Below are positions 37,901 to 46,130 of a stretch of 64,000 nucleotides of DNA, in pieces. The notes below the pieces were generated by a model. The model saw nothing but the letters and a program-made list of their open reading frames with translations. It searched no databases and was not told the DNA's origin. The DNA is from Aptenodytes patagonicus (Eukaryota > Chordata > Aves > Sphenisciformes > Spheniscidae). Made by a program: the position numbers and the translations under genes. The number at the start of each line of letters is the position of its first letter. The first letter of the stretch is position 1. Where the stretch lies: contig NC_134953.1 of NCBI RefSeq assembly GCF_965638725.1, forward strand, positions 42,244,454-42,308,453, in the 5' to 3' direction.

Positions 37901-38481
37901 TGCTTTAAAAAAAGTCTGTAATATACTGAAATTCCCAAACAGGTTTTTATCAGGCATTGGAGTAAAACAAGTTCAAAGTCTACTGCTTTAAGCCTTTGTT
38001 GCTGACAGCTGTGCAATATGTTGGTATGTTTGTTTTAAAGCACAGGCTCTTGCTCATCCTTTGCTCTTTTTTCTTTTTTAGTTCAAAACCCATTTCTTCA
38101 CCTTTGATTGTACAAATTGGACATGCAGAGACACTTCAGCCACTGCTTGCCCTTATGGGTTTCTTCAAAGATGATGAGCCTCTTAAGGCAAACAATTACG
38201 TCAGACAAATGCATCGGAAATTTCGCAGTGGCCGAATTGTGCCGTATGCAGCCAACCTGGTATTTGTGCTTTACCACTGTGATCAAGTGAAAACCTCTAA
38301 AGAAGAGTATCAAGTGCAGATGTTGTTGAATGAAAAACTGATGTTGTTTCATCACTCGAATGAAACCATCTCTACTTACACGGACCTCAAGGACTATTAC
38401 AAGGACATCCTGGAAAACTGCCACTTCAAAGAAGAGTGTGCATTACCAAAAGTTAATATTACTGCTGTTGACGAACTTTGA
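19377..38481 (+). CDS. MINPP1: Multiple inositol polyphosphate phosphatase 1, five coding exons, complete
   Basis: Joined exons 19377-19938, 20239-20427, 21337-21434, 23266-23399 and 38082-38481 give 1383 nt and a 460-residue protein. All introns are GT-AG and phases agree throughout. The family (HiPER1 in chicken, human MINPP1 about 487 residues) removes phosphates from InsP6, InsP5 and InsP4 in the ER lumen and can act on 2,3-bisphosphoglycerate. Visible features are an N-terminal hydrophobic signal peptide (about residues 8-27, likely cut after ASA), the catalytic RHGTRYPT at 76-83 with nucleophile His77, SSSKHRC at 161-167 and the proton-donor HAE at 342-344. There are N-glycosylation sequons at Asn194, 214, 268, 421 and 453. 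The C-terminal VDEL is an ER-retention signal. The length is shorter than human mainly in the N-terminal part, which is Ala/Arg-rich here. No frameshift or broken residue was seen. Confidence 0.96.
19939..20238 (+). other. MINPP1: MINPP1 intron 1 (300 bp)
   Basis: GT-AG intron with donor GTAAGC and acceptor TTTTCAG. It is short, GC-rich and contains a two-copy 30-bp-period repeat. A long antisense open frame crosses it (19275-20228), but this follows from GC bias. Confidence 0.92.
19972..20022 (+). repeat. 30-bp-period tandem repeat in intron 1
   Basis: The 21-mer CTGAGGGAGCCCCACGCCCTC occurs exactly at 19972-19992 and again at 20002-20022. The spacer starts CCTGAGGGG, itself a partial copy. 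Related CTGAGGGGAGC units occur upstream of the gene. Confidence 0.85.
20239..20427 (+). CDS. MINPP1: MINPP1 coding exon 2 (residues 188-251)
   Basis: The exon is 189 nt and phase-preserving. It encodes the LMRFFDHC block, identical to human MINPP1, then AFKEGPEM and the LPVEELNA region. It starts with AG, completing Glu188, and ends with the first base of Asp251 before donor GTAATG. It carries two N-glycosylation sequons (NDS at 194 and NDT at 214). Confidence 0.95.
20428..21336 (+). other. MINPP1: MINPP1 intron 2 (909 bp)
   Basis: GT-AG intron with donor GTAATG and acceptor TTATTACAG. It holds only short open frames. I see no repeat or RNA gene in it. Confidence 0.9.
21337..21434 (+). CDS. 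MINPP1: MINPP1 coding exon 3 (residues 251-283)
   Basis: This 98-nt exon encodes [18 protein letters not shown] and [13 protein letters not shown], collinear with the human DLIQVAFFTCSFDLAIK...SPWC segment. It includes the NVT sequon at 268-270. It ends on a whole codon before donor GTAGGT, so skipping it would shift the frame. Confidence 0.95.
22014..22027 (+). repeat. Poly(C) tract (14 C) in intron 3
   Basis: An uninterrupted run of 14 C, followed by GCCTC. Homopolymers of this length are prone to length errors in sequencing and to real length variation. Confidence 0.85.
22150..23095 (+). mobile_element. Ancient CR1/L3-like LINE, 3' half, sense, in MINPP1 intron 3
   Basis: Blocks follow the reverse-transcriptase to 3' UTR end of old amniote CR1 elements in correct order. 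The first is 'gctgtgcaatatatttataaa' (near 22180), the next 'gggattgcttccatctgaag' (near 22650), then 'ccttcataaggcaaaatcag'. Near 22910 is 'gagagaatccactgaagtctattaaa', followed by 'gggctgaaaattactggagtctgggg' and a degenerate end near 23090. Indels break all reading frames, so it is long dead. Boundaries are approximate. Confidence 0.7.
23266..23399 (+). CDS. MINPP1: MINPP1 coding exon 4 (residues 284-328)
   Basis: This 134-nt exon encodes [25 protein letters not shown] and [14 protein letters not shown], nearly identical to human MINPP1. It begins on a whole codon and ends two bases into codon 328 before donor GTAAAT. It belongs to the C-terminal half of the histidine phosphatase core. Confidence 0.96.
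29604..29713 (+). other. Exon-like segment in MINPP1 intron 4 (possible alternative exon)
   Basis: A strong pyrimidine tract and acceptor (ACTTTTTTCTTCTAG) precede 110 nt that end at a good donor (GGGAG|GTATGC). Read from its first base the segment is open for 36 codons, beginning LQIFNKSAF and ending HKALEIG, with two bases left over. Exon 4 is 134 nt and also starts in phase 0 and ends in phase 2, so this segment could replace exon 4 in frame. Inserted in addition to exon 4 it would shift the frame. The peptide does not resemble the MINPP1 core, so a protein using it would probably lose activity. It may equally be a cryptic site pair. There is no transcript evidence here. Confidence 0.35.
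31034..31058. repeat. Perfect inverted repeat (12-bp arms, 1-nt centre)
   Basis: AGCCCCATCTTT is followed by C and then its exact reverse complement AAAGATGGGGCT. In RNA it would fold as a stem of about 9 bp with a 7-nt loop, with no further pairing outside, so it is too short for a microRNA precursor. Confidence 0.8.
34300..35400 (+). mobile_element. Ancient CR1/L3-like LINE, sense, in MINPP1 intron 4
   Basis: The order of blocks follows the second half of the CR1/L3 reverse-transcriptase frame and its 3' region. It starts with 'cagaattacaggccagtc' (near 34315) and 'ggatcagcaagcatacaaatagggtgatct' (near 34450). Next come 'ggggaaggtccttacgtgggt' (near 34554), 'gtagggataac' (near 34607), 'acaaggatctgggctgctcagcgtgttgtaaatgactgg' (near 34663) and 'caactccttgccacagggtgttgtg' (near 35228). 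The last matches the conserved end of the element. Many indels show it is an old inactive copy. Ends are approximate. Confidence 0.78.
38082..38481 (+). CDS. MINPP1: MINPP1 coding exon 5, last (residues 328-460)
   Basis: The acceptor at 38080-38081 gives a Ser328 codon joined across the intron, then [17 protein letters not shown] with the HAE proton donor at 342-344. The blocks [17 protein letters not shown] and QMLLNEK match human MINPP1 closely. The frame ends at TGA 38479-38481 with C-terminal VDEL, a KDEL-type ER-retention signal (human SDEL). Sequons NET (421) and NIT (453) are present. An open frame reads upstream to 37996, but those codons are intronic. Confidence 0.96.
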
Positions 38482-39188
38482 GGGAATGAAATGGAGTGGG
38501 TGTTCTGCAAATTGATCTCGGTTCTGTTCAACAGATGTTGTGAACAAGCACTTTTGATGGTTTACTGCTGCTATGTTGATTTTCTAAACTTGCAGATTTG
38601 ATGGGTTGTCTCAGTTAGCTCAATGCACTGTTTGTTTATTGTATAAGCAGAATTACAAAAACAAATGCTGTAACAGGGATGTTGCTGAGCACTTGTAACA
38701 AATATGTGATGCAAGATGAAGTGTACCTGTATGTTTATATGTATGAATAAGTAATTTCATTGGTCATTCCTCTTATGAATGTGCTGTAGATAAGGCAACT
38801 GAGGCAGCTGGGGCAACTTCTATTTTATCAGAGCTGAAGGTGGTTGGACTGATTCAGTATTGCTTTGCGCTGCCTGTTTTGCTAGCTACTGTTTTCCTGT
38901 GGCAGGCATGAAATAATTCAAACCTGTGAGCTTTTTTGCTCCTTTTCCTGAGCTTCTAGGAGGGAGAGGGTACATAGTCCTTTTCCATAGCTGCCCAACT
39001 TCTGCCTAGACAGCACCATGGGAACATCTTTCTTAGGCATTTAAAGCAGGAGGAGTTACAGTGTTCCTGCATGCATTATCTGCCTGAAAAAGGTCCAGGA
39101 GTTAAAAGTTTTAAAGTCATCATCAACCTATCCCACATAGCACGTTAACCTCCAGGGTAAGTAAATTATCTTTTAAAAAGAAGAAAAA

Positions 39189-39194
39189 AATAAA
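39189..39194 (+). terminator. MINPP1: Candidate poly(A) signal, proximal (MINPP1)
   Basis: A canonical AATAAA lies 708 bases after the stop codon, in an A-rich context (AAGAAAAAAATAAAG). Because the surroundings are A-rich it could be fortuitous. Downstream sequence includes GTGAGAGAG and later T-rich bases. Confidence 0.4.
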
Positions 39195-39404
39195 GTAAAA
39201 AAAAAAAGTGAGAGAGTAGGAAGTAGCCACTCTTCCTTTAAGGTGCTCTGGGAGATGCAGCAGTTGTTCCCTAAGTAATCTGGTGTGTCCTTTCACTTGA
39301 CACCATCAATTTCTTGCGTTAAAGGTTTGGGCTAGGGCATTCAGGTTAGACTCTGCTATGGCTATGAACATCTTGGTCCTGTCCAGATGCTGACAGTTTT
39401 CCTA

Positions 39405-39600
39405 GCAGCTCTGGTTGGAAGGGACCTCTGGAGGTCTCCAGTCCAGCCTCCTGCTTGAAATGGGCTTGTTGCTAACCCTAAATCCAGGCAGGTTTTTGGA
39501 CTGTAAAAAGTATCTGGCTGAGACTTGACTTCTGCTAGCTTTAAGGCACTGAACGTGGTGTCACTTATGTAGACCTTATACATTTGATGTGCCACCTTGT
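39405..39600 (-). mobile_element. CR1 LINE fragment, antisense
   Basis: GGTTGGAAGGGACCTCTGGA followed by GGTCTCCAGTCCAGCCTCCTGC is the reverse complement of the CR1 3' end. 'aatccaggcaggtttttggactgtaaaaagtatctggctgagac' (near 39480) continues it. The copy reads into the MINPP1 3' flank in antisense orientation; its far end is indistinct. Confidence 0.75.
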
Positions 39601-41317
39601 TCTTGAAATGAAGCTGGTTTTAAAGAAATTAATTGCATAAAAGTACTGGTGATTTTTTTTTTTTAAAGCAACTGCACTTAAAGTAGGTTCACTTGCTACT
39701 GAAAGTTGGAAAGTATTTTAGAGCTCTGCAGTGTGGCAGAAAAAGGAAAAACGAAGATAATTGTCCAGAAATTCTGAAATGCAGTAAGTCAGATAAAAAT
39801 TCCTTCATCGCCCGGAAGGGAAGGGCTGTGTGAAAAAGATACTGATTAAAACTGGTGGATATTTCAGCTTTAACATCCTGGAGAAATACTTGCCTGTGTT
39901 AGCTCTGCAGCTCTTTTTCTGAAACTGGTGAAATGGTTAGGGAGGAGTATCGATGCTGAAACAAATGTAGGAATATAGGTCAGGATAGTTGTCAGCCCCA
40001 CCATATGACTTTTACTGCTGTATCAGCTTTGCATGTCTCCTTTTTTACATGATCCTACCTTGAGACTAAGTCAACTGATCATAATTACTGTGACAGATGC
40101 CTGTTACAAACTTTATTGCAACATTTGAGACAAGCTACAAAGAAATGAACCTTTGTTTAAAGGCAGTTAAGTTTGGTAAATAGCAGCTACAAGGATGAGA
40201 AAATCCACCTTTGAACAAATATTTTTTTCTGTGAGTCAGTCATCCTGTGATGATTCATGATTTGAACAGAAAGGACGAAAGCCTGACTATTGGAGAGGAA
40301 TGGAGGATTTCTGTTTGTCAACTCAGTGAGACTAATTTTAAGACAGCATATTTGTTAAAAGATATGTCCCTCTTCCTTATGGAGGAGGAATACGTTGCAC
40401 TTGACTGCTTTTTTGATCATGTGCCATTCCTTCTACAGTGAAGCATCGTTTGCTTCTGCATTACCAGGTTGATTGTATGCTTAAATTCTGTGCAAAGGGC
40501 TTCAAGGATGACTCTTCAGAGGCTGTTTCCTATTTTGCCTTGGAGTACAGGTCCATCATATCTCCAGCATAACAGATATATCTTTAGTGGCTGTCAGCAA
40601 TTAACTGAAAAGGAAAATGTGCTGTTTAGTTTCTGATCTGTATTTAAAGGATGCGCTGACGCTCCTCTGGCAGAATTAGAGTCTGAATGTGGAAACTTTG
40701 CACAATTGTAGCAACAGAAGCGTTTGGACATGTAAATGTTCTAGGCACTTGTTCATGTGACTGATTCTTACCATTAGGGAGGTGACTTCAATATGATGCT
40801 TTTATTTAGTAAATATATAAAATTGTTTATATACTAAAAATGAAAACTAAAATGAATCAAAATATTTCCATAAAGTTGGGCACTAGCTCAGTGAGCAGTG
40901 TTTGAACAGGCTGCCATATCTCATGGCATTGCAGATTACCACATCCTGAAAAAGTCCTGCAAGAAAAATAATGCTTTCTCTTCCTTCATGTGGCTCTGAA
41001 CAAAATACCTCATCTCAGTCATCCATTGAGGACTTTGTTTGCAACCTTTCTCAAACTGGAAGCTTTCATTGATGAAAAATACTGACAGCGTTCTTGGATG
41101 CTGGCCTTAAATATGTCTGAAATTTATTTTATTTTGTTAAATGTCTAAAGCTTAACTAATCTTTCTGGCAAATTCTTTTTTTCCTCCTAGTAAGTACTGA
41201 TGCTGTAATTCTGGTTAGCATTGAGCTGTCAAATTGCTGGACACAATGCAAATTTGTAATAATATGGTACTAACTGGATGAATTTTGGGAACTTGTCTTG
41301 GATTTTTAGTGCTGTGA

Positions 41318-41323
41318 AATAAA
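41318..41323 (+). terminator. MINPP1: Candidate poly(A) signal, distal (MINPP1)
   Basis: A canonical AATAAA about 2.84 kb after the stop codon, followed within 40 bases by a pyrimidine-rich stretch (CTTTCTTCATCTCTTTT). It is a plausible end of a long 3' UTR form. Confidence 0.4.
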
Positions 41324-41522
41324 ACTACACACTTTCTTCATCTCTTTTATGAGCAGTAATAATGACACGATCTTTAGTATCATGGCTGTGTTCTGCTTCA
41401 AAATACATTTGGTAGGTTGCTATTACTTGCATTGGTGTCTCTGATTATTTTAAGTCGTCAAATTGCTTGGTGATTAATATAAAGTACCTTAATTAGGTTT
41501 TTACTCTCACATTTTGAGGTGA

Positions 41523-41619
41523 GTGAAAATTCACTCTTGTTTCCAGGAGCCCTGGTTTTAAAAACAGCGATAGTTTCCTGACGAGTTCTTTGCAGATATT
41601 ACTATAGTATGCAAAATGT
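41523..41619 (+). repeat. Diverged repeat, copy A
   Basis: This segment aligns with 43901-43997 over about 97 bases. Both share 'GAAAATTCA/GGAAATTCA', 'AGGAGC', the 12-mer TTTTAAAAACAG, 'TTCCTGA/TTTCTGA' and 'TATGCAAA(A)TG' at matching offsets. It is either a local duplication or two copies of an old dispersed element that I cannot name. Confidence 0.6.
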
Positions 41620-42372
41620 CTGGAAATGTCCTACATTTTGAAGTGGAGTGAGGGTTACACACACGTTTTTGTGCAGTCTGGAATCTGCTGCAGTATTTTT
41701 TTCTAAACATTATCACTCTCAATAAGAGATTGACACTGATTTGATAAAGAATTAGAAACATACATCATGCAATACTTTCTAACCTGTCATTTCTTGTAGG
41801 TATTTAGCAATAGATCCTCGTTATTGAGTATCCATTAGGTACTTAGTTTGTTAATTCTCTGATTACCTGTACGTAAAAATTAAACTTTGCCTGCAGTGTG
41901 CTCATGTGCTGAGGATGCAGTGCTTTTGTAAGTGTGCTGTGACTGGAACAGCATCATCTTTGATCAAGGGCTGTTTCTTCATTTTCAGAAGTACTAGTCT
42001 GTAAGACAGTTTGAAATGGAAAACAATTGATGCGGTTTTGTTTAAAACAAACAAACAAAAAAAACCCCAAACTGTACAGTCATAGGAAAAGGAGTGAAAT
42101 GTCTCTAAAACTAAGATACCAAAACCACATATAACCTTCTAGGGGAAGAACACGATCACCACCATCCTTCCCCTTCTTTTTTTAGATGTGTAATATATTA
42201 AATGGTCACTTTGTTAGTTGTCTAACTTTTCAAAAGGAAGTTAGTATTATCAGATGTTAGTTTGCAGTTGCTGGTATGGCAGAAATAATGGTTTATCTTT
42301 GAATTGTTAAATTCTTGCTTTCTTGGGCTTTAAGTTATAGACTATTTCTCCTGATTGTCCGAGTCATTTCAG

Positions 42373-42536
42373 ACCTGGCTATCCTAAGGACCGACCTTAC
42401 TGGACTGGAGTGAAGATCGCTCGTGTCCTCCGCAGTCTTCGAAGGGTAGTCAGTTATGGACCATCAGAAGAAGAATTATATACTAATGCAAACAGTATAC
42501 ATTAGGAAGCCCACCAAAGCGTGGCGCCAGGAGCAG
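42373..42536 (+). other. Exon-like segment of unknown gene or noncoding RNA
   Basis: An acceptor (CATTTCAG) precedes 164 nt ending at a good donor (GAGCAG|GTGAGC). One frame is open from the acceptor for 43 codons (PGYPKDRPYW at the start) and then reaches TAG at 42504-42506, before the donor. As coding sequence it would be a final coding exon with its UTR spliced. It could equally be an exon of a long noncoding RNA or a chance pair of sites. I do not recognise the peptide. Confidence 0.25.
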
Positions 42537-43383
42537 GTGAGCCAGGGAGAGCTCATAACTTTGTTTAAGATTTCTGGGGAGATTTTTTTTTTCCCCACCC
42601 TTCCTCCTCCTATGAACTTCTTGTCTTGAGGCCAGCCGCACTTTACTCACCCGTGTCATTATGTGATGGTGAGGCCACACTTTGCTTTTGTGCATGGTGT
42701 AGTGGGTTTCTTTGTTTTAAAAGTCCTGTCTGGTTTTTGTGTTGTTTTGACCAATGGGTGTGTGGGTGCGTTGTCTTTGATATGCTGCCACCTTCATCTT
42801 CATCATGAAGACTCAGCAAGTCCTGTGTATCCAGTTCAGCTTTTGAGTGCTGTTTTTGTGCCTGATTTCTCAGGATTTGTAGGCCTGTAAGTAGAAAACT
42901 ATTTCAAAATTGCTTTGTTTCTGATGTTGATGAAGTTTTTGAAGAGAGTTTTCATTGACTGTGAAACATGCCAGGCCAGAGCTACGTTCTGCTTCCAGAT
43001 CTGATACAGGTAGATGTTTGTAAAGGCCGTACGGCTTTTTTCCCCTCCCTTGTTTGCTTCCAGAAGTGGAAAATTAAGATTATATATAGATTAACCTCCA
43101 TTTATGGCTTTTTTCCCAACTTAGTTCAATGCTTTAAAGAGATTTTTACTTAAGACAGAGGAGGCAGGGAGGTTCAGGCTGACAGCATGTGGTCTTTATG
43201 GTGGTGGATTTTTTTAAACAATTCCTTTGAAAAGGGGTTTAAAGCAAGCATTGTTTTTCTGACGTTCTGTTGAAAGGTTTGAGCACACCTCTTACTGTGT
43301 TTGATTAACAAAAACAAATAATTTGTGTTCAGGGAAGGGATTATTGTTGAAGGACTAGGATGGAAGGAGCTAGCTGAATTAAT

Positions 43384-43403
43384 TAGTAGTAGTAGTAGTA
43401 GTA
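43384..43403 (+). repeat. (TAG)n microsatellite
   Basis: Six to seven perfect TAG units within an AT-rich context. Confidence 0.85.
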
Positions 43404-43900
43404 TTTAAGGGTCAGAAAAGCTCTGCAGACTTCCACACCAGTGACCTGTAGCTCTCAAATGCTTCACTGGATGTGATAACAAATTCTGAACCTCTTACAG
43501 AAACAGAAGGTGCCCAGCTGATCCTGGGAAGCAAAGTATGCACCCCTGAAAGAGGAACCAGGTTGGATCAGGCTGAAGGTCCTTTAGCCTGGTGACCTGG
43601 CTTTTGGTAGGACGTGGTGCCTAAGCAAACGCATAGGGATGGAGCAAGTATTTCTCTGTATACTCCCGATTACTGGCCATTTGTGGCTACAGGGTTTTCT
43701 TGAGTTGAGGAAAGTGAGTTTGTGTTTAGCTTTATATATAGCTCTTAATCAATTTCTCTCCTACATGGCTCTCCTGTTGCTTTCTGAACCCAAAGCCTTA
43801 GATTCGCCTTGCAATGGGATGCAGCGGATGCTAGAGCTCAACTGTAGGCTTTGTGAAGGTCCAGCTAACTTCGTTTCATTTGAGCCTGCCACCTGCTAGA

Positions 43901-43997
43901 CTGGAAATTCAGCCACGTTTCTAGGAGCTGTGATTTTAAAAACAGTAATAACTTTCTGATGTACTTGATTAGCAGAGTTAGTTACCATATGCAAATG
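43901..43997 (+). repeat. Diverged repeat, copy B
   Basis: Partner of 41523-41619, same orientation, about 2.4 kb apart, with the exact shared 12-mer TTTTAAAAACAG and flanking similarity. It lies just before an antisense CR1 relic, so it may be part of that element's far 3' region or an unrelated repeat. Confidence 0.6.
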
Positions 43998-44079
43998 CTA
44001 AAGCTTGGCTTGTATTCTGGAGCAGTTCAGTCATTTTGTGTGATATAGATCTTGTTTCAGTGTTGTGTTTTCCTGAACA

Positions 44080-44420
44080 CCAGCAGTTCCATCTGATTCC
44101 TTGGAGCATTTATTGGAAGAGGAGTTAAACGCTCAATCTCTTTTCATCCTGCCTATGCTACTTATGGCTTGTATTTTATTTTCCCCAGATGGGAGAGGTC
44201 CATCTTGCTTATTTGTTCCTTGTGCTGAAATAATTCTGTTCTTCTAATTGTTATCATTGCTACTTCTATTTTTGGCTTGGTTTTACCCTGTGCGTATAAA
44301 TATATTTACTGGACCAGACTTGCACGCAGTATTCAAGGTGAGGGTGCACCATTGACTTGAAAAGGGGCGAAATGATGATTGTTGTTAAATTTTCTAGATT
44401 TTTATTTCACACACCCCCAC
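44080..44420 (-). mobile_element. Ancient CR1/L3-like LINE fragment, antisense
   Basis: The block 'cttgcacgcagtattcaaggtgagggtgcacca' (near 44320) followed by 'ggggcgaaatgatgatt' is the reverse complement of a conserved stretch near the end of the CR1/L3 frame. Preceding sequence (from about 44100) matches weakly in the right order. Highly diverged. Confidence 0.6.
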
Positions 44421-44830
44421 ACCAAATTTCTTTCCTTCATAGGTGGTGAGCATCAGGCCAATGCGTGTGGAGCTCTTCACTGGTACCTCCGTCTCACTCC
44501 TGATGGTATTTAAAAGTACTAGCAACCAGTGTTCTACAGTTGTTTTTCAAAGAAGACACTGTCCTCCATGTATAATATATTCCTTCTTCTTGCTATTAGA
44601 GGCTATTTACCACTCTGAGTATTTTGGTTATGTAAAAATACCTGTAAAAATTGGAGCAATTTTGTATTCTAATGCTTATGAATTTACAATATCCTGTATT
44701 TTTAATTATGGTAATTTTTCACAAATAATTGGTTCATTAGAATAAATTTACAAGAGGTGACTGGTAGAGGGAATATTTTTAAACAATCAGTTGCACAGCT
44801 CCAAAGCATAACATTATAGGAAAATAAGGT

Positions 44831-46130
44831 AGAAAGGAGTTTTTGAGAGGTCCTCTACTCCATCCCCTTGCCCTCTATGGCATCCTCTATCCTGCTGATG
44901 GTTTGTCAAAGGCATTTGTTATCTCATGTATCGTTCAGCACATCTGCTACGTAGTGCCAGCTGCAAATTCAGTAAGCACTGATTTGATTTTTTTTTTTCC
45001 CCCTCATTTCCCTCATCTGGACTCTGATCTGACCCTGGTAGGACTCTGCTGGATACTTTTTTTTCCAGCTGGAGGGTGAACTATCCTCTAATGTCTGGTT
45101 TTCCAAGTTCTGTATCTGTGCTTTCTTTGCCTCTTATGGGTGTGGGCATCACTAGCCGTGTCATCTGAATCAGCAGCCCAAGGCTTTTCTAGCCCTTGTC
45201 GTAGTCTGGCATCCCCAGGTTTCATTTCTGCTGTAGAGCAAAACTGCTTGTTTGCAGTGTGATTGGCATTGTGCAGTCATTGCAAGCTATTACTCATCTC
45301 AGTGGTGGCTTCTTCATGCCTACAAAGAGTTTGATCATTGTTCTGGTATTTTTCTGGAAATTAAAGTCAAGCAGTGTATCTGTAATCACTGTCTACTCTT
45401 ACAGAGGAGATAGTTTGGCCAGATAGTTCTGGCCAAAGCACAGGGAAATGGCTCTTAATCCTCTCTAACCACTCTGTTGTGCTTATTTATTTTAATGCTT
45501 TTAATTAGGTGTATTTTCTTTATGCATGTAAAGCATTACTGCTCAGCTTACAGAAACGAATTATGACTCTTAGTCAGATGGACAACGCACTGTGCTAAGG
45601 GACACCCTGCAATTGTCCTGACGTTGCAGGGGAGGAGATATCGTAGGCTGTCACGTGTCCTCCACAGCCACCGTTTTACAGAATGTCTTTCACAACTGTA
45701 TCCACCTATTGATTAAAAAAAAAAAACAAAACCCTAAGCTGCTAGTTCCTGGTATATTTGCCAAAAGAGAGATTTGAAAACCTTTGTCTTTTGATTTCCA
45801 GCCTATAACTTTATACTTGGCCTTTGTGTCCCAATTCAGTCTTCCAACATATGCTCATTGACCTGCCTCATACCTTTGGAGATGCCACTTGCATCTCATT
45901 TCAGTCTTTGCTTTGCCGGATCTGGTAAGTCGATCCCTCTTAATCTCTCCTCCTGACTCTCCTCCTCACCTGACTTACTTCTTCTGTGTACTGGCTCTTG
46001 TCTCACCTCAGTTCTTTTGAATATAAATGACCACAATTGTACTCAGTTTTCCAGATGAGGTCTTACAAATAGCTCACTTGCTGGCAGTGAGATTTCCCCT
46101 ACCTTCTCTCTTGGGAAGGTTAATCATTAT
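44831..46130 (-). mobile_element. Degraded CR1 LINE, antisense
   Basis: It begins with 'gagaggtcctctactccatccccttgccct' (near 44846), a reverse-complement CR1 3' block. Later blocks 'cttaatctctcctc' (near 45940), 'ccacaattgtactcagttttccagatgaggtctta' (near 46030) and 'gcagtgagatttcccctacc' fit the CR1 order. Between them the match is weak, so this may be one broken copy or two neighbouring copies. Confidence 0.55.

Larger units (their letters stand above)
23400..38081 (+). other. MINPP1: MINPP1 intron 4 (14,682 bp)
   Basis: GT-AG intron with donor GTAAAT and a long pyrimidine tract before acceptor TTTTTTAG. It contains an exon-like segment (29604-29713), a perfect inverted repeat (31034-31058), an old sense CR1 (about 34300-35400), T, A and G homopolymer runs, and many short chance open frames. 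The largest is antisense at 35275-35838 and overlaps the CR1 relic and purine-rich sequence. No nested gene recognised. Confidence 0.88.
38482..41345 (+). other. MINPP1: Likely MINPP1 3' UTR and downstream flank
   Basis: No frame of interest follows the stop. Poly(A) hexamers on the + strand occur at 39189-39194 and 41318-41323, the latter followed by C/T-rich and then T-rich sequence. The transcript end could be at either site. Short open frames here (for example 40247-40441) have no domain and are regarded as noncoding. A CR1 relic lies between the two signals. Confidence 0.5.
41346..44079. other. Intergenic DNA downstream of MINPP1
   Basis: Contains the diverged repeat pair, an exon-like segment at 42373-42536, a TAG microsatellite and short chance open frames. 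No gene can be assigned. Confidence 0.45.
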
